Positions 50,558-57,984 of a stretch of DNA of 64,000 nt are shown in pieces (within the stretch, counting starts at the first letter, position 1; each line of letters begins with the position of its first letter). The notes beneath the pieces were generated by a model that was not told the DNA's origin, searched no databases, and worked only from the letters and a program-made list of their open reading frames with translations. Origin of the DNA: Rheinheimera mesophila (GTDB taxonomy: Bacteria > Pseudomonadota > Gammaproteobacteria > Enterobacterales > Alteromonadaceae). A program made the position numbers and the translations under genes. The stretch lies in assembly GCF_000986865.1 (NCBI RefSeq), contig NZ_LAVS01000002.1:62001-126000 (forward strand), given 5' to 3'.

Positions 50558-51225
50558 ACCGATCTGCCCCGCTGTTTGTGCTGGTACTGATGCTGCATTT
50601 AAGTTTAATTGCGGCTGTGGTCAGTCAGACCAGTGAACCTCAAGCCAAAGCGGTCGAAAAAGCTATTGAAGGGGTCATTATTCCGGTTCCGGTCGCCCCT
50701 CAGCCAGAAAAACCTAAACCAAAAGCTGTTCAGCCTGACGTGGTGAAAAAGCCAAAGCCTAAACCGCAGACACAAAAAGCTGAAGCCAAAAAAGCCGTGG
50801 CTAAGCCAGAACCCGCTCCGGTAAAACTTGCTCCCGTGGCAGAAGAATCTCCTAAAGCCGTCAGTGCACCAGAAGCTGTCGCCGAAACCGCAAAAACCAA
50901 AGCCGCAGCCAAAGCTGTAGAGCCAGAACCTGCGGCAACTCCGCCTGTGGCCTCAGCCAATAAAGCTCTGAATAAAGCGCCTTTGTATCCGATGTTATCG
51001 CGCCGGTTAAAAGAGCAGGGCACAGTGTATGTAGAAGTGCTGGTGTTAAAAAACGGCAAAGTAGGGCAGTTAAAACTAAAACAAAGTTCGGGTTTTGCCC
51101 GGCTGGATCAAGCGGCCCTGAATGCTGTGCGCGGCTGGACCTATCAGCCTGCGCTCAAGCTTGGCCAGCCGATAGATTTCTGGTTTGTGCAGCCTGTGGT
51201 TTTTAATTTAAATTCAATTCATTAG
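50554..51225 (+). CDS. tonB: Energy-transducer protein TonB
   Basis: A 223-residue periplasm-spanning protein that carries proton-motive energy to outer-membrane receptors. It has an N-terminal membrane anchor ([17 protein letters not shown]), a long Pro/Lys/Ala/Glu-rich spacer (about 45-145), and a C-terminal TonB domain ([24 protein letters not shown] ... [17 protein letters not shown]). The start is GTG overlapping the PiuC stop. It is followed by exbB and exbD, giving a complete local energy motor for the upstream receptor. Confidence 0.92.
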   Translation: MNRSAPLFVLVLMLHLSLIAAVVSQTSEPQAKAVEKAIEGVIIPVPVAPQPEKPKPKAVQPDVVKKPKPKPQTQKAEAKKAVAKPEPAPVKLAPVAEESPKAVSAPEAVAETAKTKAAAKAVEPEPAATPPVASANKALNKAPLYPMLSRRLKEQGTVYVEVLVLKNGKVGQLKLKQSSGFARLDQAALNAVRGWTYQPALKLGQPIDFWFVQPVVFNLNSIH

Positions 51226-51235
51226 CGAGTAAATC

Positions 51236-51964
51236 ATGCAAGAAAATCCCTATGGTATTGCCGCCCTCTGGGCACAAGGTGACTTTGTGATCAAAGCGGT
51301 GGCCCTGATGCTGCTGTTGATGTCTGTCGCGAGCTGGTCTGTGATCCTGATCCGTGCTGTCAGTTTGTGGCGTTTAAAACGGATCAGCAGAGCCAGTAAT
51401 GATTTCTGGCATGCCCACAGTTTTACTGAAGGGTTGCGGATTTTAAGTTCGGCCGATTCAGCTAGCGGGCCTATGAATCCGTTCCGTTATATGGCCGATG
51501 AAGGTCAGGCGGCTTTGGATCATCACCAAAGTCACCAGCAGGATTTACACGGCAATTTACCTTTAGCTGAGTGGCTGACCTCTTGTTTACGGGGGGCTAT
51601 AGATGAAAGTGCGGAGCAGATGCAAAAGGGCCTGGCTGTTCTGGCCTCTGTTGGCTCCACCGCGCCTTTTGTTGGCTTATTTGGCACCGTCTGGGGCATT
51701 TATCACGCATTGGTGGGGATAGGCGTCTCAGGGCAAGCAAGTATCGACAAAGTGGCAGGTCCTGTTGGCGAAGCCCTGATCATGACAGCTTTTGGTTTGG
51801 CTGTGGCTATTCCGGCCGTGCTTGGTTACAACGCTTTGCAACGGGGCAATAAAAATGTTTTGAACAAGATGCACCGTTTTGCGCATCAGTTGCACGCCTA
51901 TTTTTTGACCGGTGCTGCGCCGAAAAGCAGCAAAGTGGTCGTGCCTTTGAAGGAGGCAAAATAA
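51236..51964 (+). CDS. exbB: ExbB, MotA/TolQ/ExbB proton channel
   Basis: A 242-residue inner-membrane protein with three hydrophobic helices (about residues 17-38, 128-152 and 175-195). The family region GLAVLASVGSTAPFVGLFGTVWGIYHAL and EALIMTAFGLAVAIPAVLGYN are intact (shown as key phrases). It forms the proton channel with ExbD. It stands 10 bases after tonB and its stop is adjacent to the exbD start. Confidence 0.95.
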   Translation: MQENPYGIAALWAQGDFVIKAVALMLLLMSVASWSVILIRAVSLWRLKRISRASNDFWHAHSFTEGLRILSSADSASGPMNPFRYMADEGQAALDHHQSHQQDLHGNLPLAEWLTSCLRGAIDESAEQMQKGLAVLASVGSTAPFVGLFGTVWGIYHALVGIGVSGQASIDKVAGPVGEALIMTAFGLAVAIPAVLGYNALQRGNKNVLNKMHRFAHQLHAYFLTGAAPKSSKVVVPLKEAK

Positions 51965-52378
51965 ATGGCTTTTGGTGGCGGACTCGATTCAGACAATGAA
52001 GTAATGAGCGAAATTAACATGACACCGCTGGTCGATGTGATGCTGGTGCTGCTGATTATTTTTATTATCACAGTGCCGGTGCTGACGCATAGTGTGAAGG
52101 TGGATTTACCCCGGGTCAGCAATGAAAAGCAGGACATTAAGCCGCAAACTATCACTTTGACAGTCAAAGCCGATGGTGCTGTATTTTGGGATGATCTGGC
52201 TATTGACGCTACTGCACTTGAGCTCAAACTGGCTGGACAGGCACAAAAACAGCCACAGCCTGAAGTGCATATCCGTGGTGACAAAGCAGCGCCTTATCAG
52301 CATGTATTAAAAACTATGGCGGCTGTGCAGCAAGCCGGTTTGCTGAAATTAGGCTTTATCAGCGAGCCTGCCGCTTAG
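51965..52378 (+). CDS. exbD: ExbD, biopolymer transport protein
   Basis: A 137-residue protein with one N-terminal helix (TPLVDVMLVLLIIFIITVPVL). The conserved proton-carrying aspartate (about residue 24, in PLVDVML) is intact. The periplasmic domain follows. It starts immediately after the exbB stop and is the last gene of the iron-uptake locus. Confidence 0.95.
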   Translation: MAFGGGLDSDNEVMSEINMTPLVDVMLVLLIIFIITVPVLTHSVKVDLPRVSNEKQDIKPQTITLTVKADGAVFWDDLAIDATALELKLAGQAQKQPQPEVHIRGDKAAPYQHVLKTMAAVQQAGLLKLGFISEPAA

Positions 52379-52522
52379 GCCGTTTAGATAGTGTTGTTCG
52401 TTTTTTTGCATCAGCTTTATCGATAAATTTAAATTGCGTGCAATTTAATTGTTGGGCATTATGTTTGCACTTTCAGTTTATTACTGCAGCCCCATTAGCA
52501 GAGCGCAACAGAGGAACTCTTT

Positions 52523-53014
52523 ATGTCAAACCCAATTTTTGATTTAGCAGTGACCAACATTAAAGGCCAGCAAGTGGATTTAAAAGACTATCAGGGCAAA
52601 GTGCTGTTGATTGTCAACACTGCCAGCAAATGTGGTTTTACGCCGCAATACAAAGGTTTAGAAGAGCTGTACCAGAAATACAAAGATCAGGGCCTGGAGA
52701 TTTTAGGTTTTCCCTGCAACCAGTTTGGTAAGCAGGAGCAGGGCAATGAAAGCGAAATCAGCGAGTTTTGCGAACTGAACTATGGGGTGTCTTTCCCGAT
52801 GTTTGCCAAAGTTGATGTCAATGGCCCGGACGCGTCACCATTATTTAAAAGCCTGAAACAACAAAAACCAGGTTTATTAGGCTCAGAATCTATTAAATGG
52901 AACTTCACAAAGTTTCTGGTTGGACGCGACGGTAAAGTGATTTTACGTGCAGCGCCACTGACCAAACCTGAAGCTTTAGAAGCTGAAATCCAACAGGCTT
53001 TAGCGGCAAAATAA
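52523..53014 (+). CDS. Glutathione peroxidase family (thioredoxin-dependent type)
   Basis: A 163-residue peroxidase of the BtuE/GPx family. The peroxidatic Cys37 is in NTASKCGFTPQY, with the partner residues Gln in FPCNQFGKQE (about 64-73) and Trp/Asn in KWNFTKFLV. Cys instead of selenocysteine, plus further Cys residues, suggests thioredoxin as reductant. AGAGGAACTC precedes the start. It reduces hydrogen and lipid peroxides in the cytoplasm. Confidence 0.92.
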   Translation: MSNPIFDLAVTNIKGQQVDLKDYQGKVLLIVNTASKCGFTPQYKGLEELYQKYKDQGLEILGFPCNQFGKQEQGNESEISEFCELNYGVSFPMFAKVDVNGPDASPLFKSLKQQKPGLLGSESIKWNFTKFLVGRDGKVILRAAPLTKPEALEAEIQQALAAK

Positions 53015-53040
53015 GTGCTGTGGATGAACGTAAAATTGTG

Positions 53041-53061
53041 GGGCGACCTCTATGGTCGCCC
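53041..53061 (+). terminator. Terminator after glutathione peroxidase gene
   Basis: GGGCGACC (53041-53048) pairs with GGTCGCCC (53054-53061), loop TCTAT, followed by GTTTT. Confidence 0.8.
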
Positions 53062-53260
53062 GTTTTCGCACACAAACCCATTTAGCGTTCAAAAAAAACG
53101 CCAGCAGATATAGAGTCGGCAGGCGCAAAGTACACAAGGCTGGGATCGGTTGCGCAAAGACCTGTCTTTTTTGCAACCTGTTCGTCGTACTGTGAGAACA
53201 AAACCGAGTGTGCGCTTGTTCTGTTGCCTGCGTCTTGATTTAAAACAATAAAAAGCTTTG

Positions 53261-54235
53261 CTACCGCTGTTTTGAATTGCATCGCCTGTGCTTGTTAAAG
53301 AAATAGCGGGCAAAAGCCAGCTGTATTTTTTTTCGCAGTGAAAAATACGGTAACCACCAGCATTGGCTGACAAGAACTCTGAATTGCCGCGCCAGTTGGG
53401 ATGGGAAGTTGTGTTGGTTTTTATTGTCCAGTTGCAACTTATAAAGCAGATAAGCTAAATGCAATAACAGGAGCTGACGCCACTTAGGATGCAAAGCAGG
53501 ATAAGCCTGATGTTGCTGTAACTTTGCAAAAAAGTTTTGCAACTGCTGCTGATGCTCAGCTTTAACGTTAAAAGATGCGCTGGCCTGATGTTCGCGGTAG
53601 CCATACAGAGGCAAGCGCAGATGATACAAACGCTCTGCCGCCATATATAAAGCCGGCATCGCCATCACATCTTCACAGAAGCCGATACCCTCTGGAAACT
53701 GAAAATCCATCGCGATTTCTTTGCGATAAAGCCTCAACCAGGGAAACCATTGATTCAACTGAAATACCTCTGTAACAGCTTTGTTTTTAGTCAGCCAGCC
53801 TGCACTGCGATGCAGGTAACGGGCTTTGGCCTGTGTTAAAGCCTTTGCATCGGTAAATCGTTTATACCCCAGTTCAATCAGATCCGGCTGATGCCGTTGA
53901 ATAACGTCCAGTAAAGCTTGTATATAACCAGGTAGCAGTAAGTCGTCCGCGTCAATAAAACCAATATAATCCCCAATGGCATGTCGGATACCGTTGTTTC
54001 TGGCTGCGCTGACCCCGGCGTTTTGCTGGCAAAGCAGCAGGTAAGCGTCAGGCCGTGCAGAGGCAGCTATATGCTGTGTTGCCAGTTCAAGGCTGCCGTC
54101 AGACGCCCCGTCACATACCAGAATAACTTGCACTTGCTCTGTAAGCTGTGTTTCGATGGATACCAGTAACTGGCGAAAATAAGCTGCAACATTGTAAAAA
54201 GGCACCACAAGTGAGAGCAACATACCAGATTGCAT
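53261..54235 (-). CDS. Glycosyltransferase family 2
   Basis: A 324-residue GT-A fold enzyme that adds a sugar to a surface polysaccharide or similar acceptor. LLSLVVPFYNVAAYFRQLLVSI (start), VILVCDGASDGS (nucleotide-binding DG/SDGS), NAGVSAARNNGI and the catalytic FIDADDLLLPGY (DxD) are all present. No membrane segments are seen. The start is uncertain: Met codons at 54235 and 54223 both lack a clear ribosome-binding site, and the longer frame from 54295 is unlikely. No polysaccharide cluster surrounds it. Confidence 0.85.
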   Translation of the reverse strand: MQSGMLLSLVVPFYNVAAYFRQLLVSIETQLTEQVQVILVCDGASDGSLELATQHIAASARPDAYLLLCQQNAGVSAARNNGIRHAIGDYIGFIDADDLLLPGYIQALLDVIQRHQPDLIELGYKRFTDAKALTQAKARYLHRSAGWLTKNKAVTEVFQLNQWFPWLRLYRKEIAMDFQFPEGIGFCEDVMAMPALYMAAERLYHLRLPLYGYREHQASASFNVKAEHQQQLQNFFAKLQQHQAYPALHPKWRQLLLLHLAYLLYKLQLDNKNQHNFPSQLARQFRVLVSQCWWLPYFSLRKKIQLAFARYFFNKHRRCNSKQR

Positions 54236-54465
54236 AAAACGGAAGACCGATAGAGCTGAATAAAATTGACCTGCAGTGTAGCAGCGTCGATACATTATTC
54301 GGCAGTAGTTTTACATCCAATGACAAAAAGTCTGGTGGGAATCATTGTGTTGCCTTTTCTGTATCAATAAAGCCTTCATTTTCCTTGTTTCCGGCTTGCT
54401 TTCATTCAGGAATTTCTCAACACTGACGCCAGTTGTTTTTGTTGTTCAGGTTGTTATCAAAGGTT

Positions 54466-55344
54466 ATGAAAAGTCTGGCCCATTCTGCCTCCGATTATCC
54501 CGCTAAGGGGATCCTCTGTATGTTGCTCGCCGTAGGCATGTTTTGCGCTATGGACGCCTGCATGAAACAACTGACGCAGCATTATGGCCCTATGCAAATT
54601 ACCAGTTTACGGGCTTTATTCGCCTGGCCTTTAATAGTGGTTTGGTTGATCAGTACCAACAGAGTGCAGCATTTGCTCAATTCTCGCTGGTCTTTGCATT
54701 TGCTGCGTGCTGTGCTTGGCATCATCATGTTGTCCGCTTTTGTCTATGCCATTCAAAGCCTGTCGCTGGCCGACGCTTACGCTATCTTTTTTGCTGCGCC
54801 CCTGCTGATCACCGCTATGTCGGTCTGGTTTTTAGGTGAACATGTACAGCCGCGCCAGTGGGTGGCTATAGGGATTGGTATGCTGGCGGTTATTTTTATG
54901 CTCAAACCTGAAGGCGATCAACTGCTGAGTTTAGGTGCGCTGGCGGCTTTGGTGTCGGCGCTTTGTTATGCCATATCTGCTATTACGGTTCGGGTGTTAT
55001 CCCGCACCGACAACAGCGGCAATATGGTGTTTTGGCTGATGACCATGATAGGGCTGGGCGCCGGTGCTTTGGCTTATCCGGATTGGGTGGCTTTGTCGTC
55101 CGATCATCTGTGGTTATTTGCACTGATGGGATTAAGTGGTGCCATAGGTCAGGTGTTTATTACCGAAGCCTTTCGTTTGGCTCCGGCTTCTGTGATTGCG
55201 CCTTTTGAGTACACGGCGCTGGTCTGGGGTTTAGGTTTTGATATTTTGTTGTGGCAGTTGTATCCGGATTTGTCTTTGTTGCTTGGCGCCGGGGTGATTA
55301 TGGCCAGTGGCCTTTACTTATGGGCGCAGGAAAGGCGCTGGTAA
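54466..55344 (+). CDS. EamA/DMT family transporter
   Basis: A 292-residue inner-membrane protein with about ten helices in two EamA repeats. The phrases MLLAVGMFCAMDACMKQLTQHYG, ALFAWPLI and RLAPASVIAPFEYTALVWG are typical of the RhaT/S-adenosylmethionine-type DMT branch. The start at 54466 follows AAAGG; the TTG frame from 54433 is less likely. The substrate is unknown. It is monocistronic. Confidence 0.82.
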   Translation: MKSLAHSASDYPAKGILCMLLAVGMFCAMDACMKQLTQHYGPMQITSLRALFAWPLIVVWLISTNRVQHLLNSRWSLHLLRAVLGIIMLSAFVYAIQSLSLADAYAIFFAAPLLITAMSVWFLGEHVQPRQWVAIGIGMLAVIFMLKPEGDQLLSLGALAALVSALCYAISAITVRVLSRTDNSGNMVFWLMTMIGLGAGALAYPDWVALSSDHLWLFALMGLSGAIGQVFITEAFRLAPASVIAPFEYTALVWGLGFDILLWQLYPDLSLLLGAGVIMASGLYLWAQERRW

Positions 55345-55420
55345 AAGCAGTACCGTCAGTTGTCATACCTATGTCATTCTGGCAGCTTAGGATAAGATTT
55401 TTGCAAAAGGTGTACATATT

Positions 55421-56638
55421 ATGCTGATCCAAAAAGGCTTTTTCCTGCTGCCTCTGAGCTTGCTGGCTGCAACTTTAGTCCCTGAACCTGCGGTGGCTGC
55501 AGATAACTGTGCTACTCCTCCTTTGGTGATAGCACATCGGGGCGCCAGTGGTCATTTACCTGAGCATACGCTGGAGGCTTATCAGCTTGCGATGCGGATG
55601 GGGGCTGATTTTATTGAACCGGATTTAGTGCCGACCAAAGACGGTGTGCTTATTAGCCGACATGAAAACGACTTAACTCACACCACCAATGTGGCCGACT
55701 TAGCGCAGTTTGCTGACCGTAAAACCACCAAACGTATTGACGGTATTCCCATCACCGGCTGGTTTAGTGAAGATTTTACGCTCTCTGAAATTAAGCAACT
55801 GAAAGCCCGTGAACCTTTGCCTGCACTTCGGCCACAAGGTGCTGAACATAACGACCAGTACTCTATTGCCACTTTGGCGGAAATAGTGGCGCTGGTAAAC
55901 CAGTTTGAGGCCAATACAGGCCGTAAGGTTGGGCTTTATATTGAAACCAAACACCCAACCTATTTTCGTTATGAAGGCCAGACGCTTGAGGGCAAGAGCA
56001 TAAAGCTGGATATCAGCAAAACGCTGGTGCACGAGTTAAAACAACTGCGGTTTACTGATCCAAACCGACTGTTTATCCAGTCGTTTGAACTACAAAACCT
56101 GTTGGAGTTAAAACAGCAGTGGATGCCAAAGCTCAAGCTACAACTGCCGCTCATTCAGTTGATTGGTGATACCGATAAAGCCTATTTACCACCCAAAGAC
56201 AGTTTTTCTGTGCCTTATGATGTGTTTTATCACCAGCAACAAGGCGCTGATTTAACAGCTATTTATCCGCAAGCAACCGGCTTTTTATGGTCAGCCACCA
56301 AACCGCTGGATTATTCCGCTTTACTGACTGATCAAGGCCTTCGTTTTGTACACAGCTATGCCGCTGGTATAGGGCCATGGCGCAGCAGTTTGTATCAAAA
56401 ATACAGCCTGAACTTAAAGCCTTTTGTTCAAGCCGCTCAGCAGCAGGGCTTAAAAGTACATCCTTATACGTTCAGGGCCGAAGCGAATTATTTAATGGCG
56501 AAAGACGCTAAAACTACCTTTAGTTTTGATGAAGAGCTGCAGGCGTTGTTTAAGCAAGGCATAGACGGCGTATTTTCCGATCAGCCGGATTTGGCCTTAA
56601 AAAACCGCACTTTATTTCAACAAAGCTGTGGGAAATAA
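55421..56638 (+). CDS. glpQ: Glycerophosphodiester phosphodiesterase (GlpQ-type)
   Basis: A 405-residue periplasmic enzyme that hydrolyses glycerophosphodiesters to glycerol-3-phosphate and alcohol. A signal peptide ends near AVAADN. The catalytic/metal motifs are VIAHRGASGHLPEHTLEAY (His and Glu), IEPDLVPTKDGVLISRHE (Glu/Asp and second His) and GLYIETKHP. The length is slightly above that of E. coli GlpQ. The start is preceded by AAAAGG. Confidence 0.92.
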   Translation: MLIQKGFFLLPLSLLAATLVPEPAVAADNCATPPLVIAHRGASGHLPEHTLEAYQLAMRMGADFIEPDLVPTKDGVLISRHENDLTHTTNVADLAQFADRKTTKRIDGIPITGWFSEDFTLSEIKQLKAREPLPALRPQGAEHNDQYSIATLAEIVALVNQFEANTGRKVGLYIETKHPTYFRYEGQTLEGKSIKLDISKTLVHELKQLRFTDPNRLFIQSFELQNLLELKQQWMPKLKLQLPLIQLIGDTDKAYLPPKDSFSVPYDVFYHQQQGADLTAIYPQATGFLWSATKPLDYSALLTDQGLRFVHSYAAGIGPWRSSLYQKYSLNLKPFVQAAQQQGLKVHPYTFRAEANYLMAKDAKTTFSFDEELQALFKQGIDGVFSDQPDLALKNRTLFQQSCGK

Positions 56639-56660
56639 CGCATCCTGCCTTGATGGCTGG

Positions 56661-56915
56661 CTAAGTCAGCCATTTTGTTATCCAGCGAAAGCCCACCAGA
56701 CTGCGCAGCGTTTTGACTGTGTTGCTGTGGCGCAACTGAAACAAGCAACCTAAGGTAAAACTTAACATCAGACCGGGGGGAGTTCCGATAAAAGTCTGGG
56801 TACGCTCCAGCAGTTGCAGCTTGCTCAGTTGCAGCTCACGCTGCTGCAACTGGCTTTGTTCGACCAAAGTGGCTAGTTGTAGTTGCTGCTTTTTAACGAG
56901 TTTTTGTATCAGCAT
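56661..56915 (-). CDS. YqjK-like small protein, third gene of a yqjD-type operon
   Basis: An 84-residue protein starting MLIQKLVKKQQLQLATLVEQ. It has a Gln/Leu-rich helical N-terminal half that may form a coiled coil, then a short hydrophobic stretch (GTPPGLMLSFTLGCLFQL). The order after DUF883 and YqjE-like genes resembles E. coli yqjD-yqjE-yqjK. Start ATG 56915 has CGGAGGA upstream and overlaps the previous gene by 23 bases, so it is co-translated. The function is unknown. Confidence 0.6.
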   Translation of the reverse strand: MLIQKLVKKQQLQLATLVEQSQLQQRELQLSKLQLLERTQTFIGTPPGLMLSFTLGCLFQLRHSNTVKTLRSLVGFRWITKWLT

Positions 56916-57381
56916 GCTGTTCCTCCGGTTTGGCTGCAAAAAATAACAGACCTAATTGCGCCAATGTTTTTGAAAAGCCCACTTGCGACAACAGATAACC
57001 CAGACTGCGCCAGCACCAAAGCAGCAGGCCAGACTGTAACAGCACTAAAGCCAGAGCTGTGACAAGAATTGAGCTGCTTAGCTGAAACAGCAGATAACCG
57101 AGCAGCATTAAACTACTGCCCCACAATAAAATTAAACCCGCACCAAAACACACCACCAGAGCAGCAGCTAAGGTGAGGCTACGTCCACTCAGTTGCCACT
57201 CTGCTGTGGCTATTTGTTGTGTCAGCTTAAGCTGAGTGCGCCAGGCCTGCTTGACTGACTGACCAATAGCTGCAAGGTGCGTCAGTTGAGCCAGGATTTG
57301 TTCCGGATCCTGAGTCAGAGCAGCCGATGCAGGCTGCTCCGGGTGTTGTGCCGGAGCTTCTGAGCGTTCGCGATAGTGCAT
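56893..57381 (-). CDS. YqjE-like (phage-holin-family) membrane protein
   Basis: A 162-residue protein with a soluble N-terminal 65 residues, two adjacent hydrophobic helices (about 68-90 and 95-118) and a short basic tail. The arrangement and neighbours fit the YqjE/phage holin III-like family, whose members are inner-membrane proteins of stationary-phase cells. It lies 24 bases after the DUF883 gene. The exact function is unknown; it is not a phage lysis gene by context. Confidence 0.7.
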   Translation of the reverse strand: MHYRERSEAPAQHPEQPASAALTQDPEQILAQLTHLAAIGQSVKQAWRTQLKLTQQIATAEWQLSGRSLTLAAALVVCFGAGLILLWGSSLMLLGYLLFQLSSSILVTALALVLLQSGLLLWCWRSLGYLLSQVGFSKTLAQLGLLFFAAKPEEQHADTKTR

Positions 57382-57405
57382 AAGACCGCCTTAGCCAGAT
57401 AGCGC

Positions 57406-57723
57406 TTAATTGCGGCGCAGTAACGCGGTCAGCACTACCCCGGCCGCAAAAGCTATACCTGCGGTGGCCAGCGGGTTTTGTGCTGCTAATTCACGGGTTT
57501 TGCTGTACGACAGTTGCAACTGCTGCTTAATTTCTTCCTGTTTATGCGCCAGGTTTTCCTGTGAACTGGCGGCAGTTTTGCGTAATGCATCTTCAGCAAC
57601 AGCAGCTTTTAGCGCCACTGCATCGACGGCATGATGCGCAGCTTCAACAGCTTTTTCTGTTACCGGTGAATTTAAGGTGCTGTTGCTTTTTGCTTGTTCA
57701 GTTGTACTTTGTGAGGTCGCCAT
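57406..57723 (-). CDS. DUF883 (ElaB/YqjD-like) protein
   Basis: A 105-residue protein with a long helical, Ala/Glu/Lys-rich soluble part (about 1-78, with EEIKQQLQLSYSKTRELAAQNPLAT) and one C-terminal helix (AGIAFAAGVVLTALLRRN). This is the DUF883 pattern: ElaB/YqjD proteins anchor in the inner membrane and can bind ribosomes in stationary phase. It is the first gene of a three-gene operon. AGGAGTG precedes the start. Confidence 0.85.
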   Translation of the reverse strand: MATSQSTTEQAKSNSTLNSPVTEKAVEAAHHAVDAVALKAAVAEDALRKTAASSQENLAHKQEEIKQQLQLSYSKTRELAAQNPLATAGIAFAAGVVLTALLRRN

Positions 57724-57936
57724 AAAAAAACACTCCTAACAATAGATGTTGAAATGCAGCAGGGTGCTGCATTTTGCATCTTAGAAAAAGCAACGGCTGT
57801 GCCAGATAAAATAGCTGAATAAAAACATTGGTTTAGCTTGTTTTTCTTTAGGCGGCGTTCTAGAGATGGCGGTAGAAGTTACCCGCTGCTGGTAATTTTT
57901 ACATAGAGTATGGCGGCAGTTCTGCAGCAGAAAATA

Positions 57937-57968
57937 AAAAGCCGCAGCATTTGAAGGCTCCGGCTTTT
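57937..57968 (-). terminator. Terminator after the third TonB-dependent receptor
   Basis: On the minus strand, AAAAGCCG (57961-57968 complement) pairs with CGGCTTTT (57937-57944 complement), followed by TATTTT. The 16-base loop is long. Confidence 0.65.
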
Positions 57969-57984
57969 GTCACTCGGGATTAAC

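Noticed and set aside
56893-57381. Phage-holin family label suggesting a prophage
   Set aside because: The gene is in a yqjD-yqjE-yqjK-like operon and no phage structural or lysis genes are nearby.
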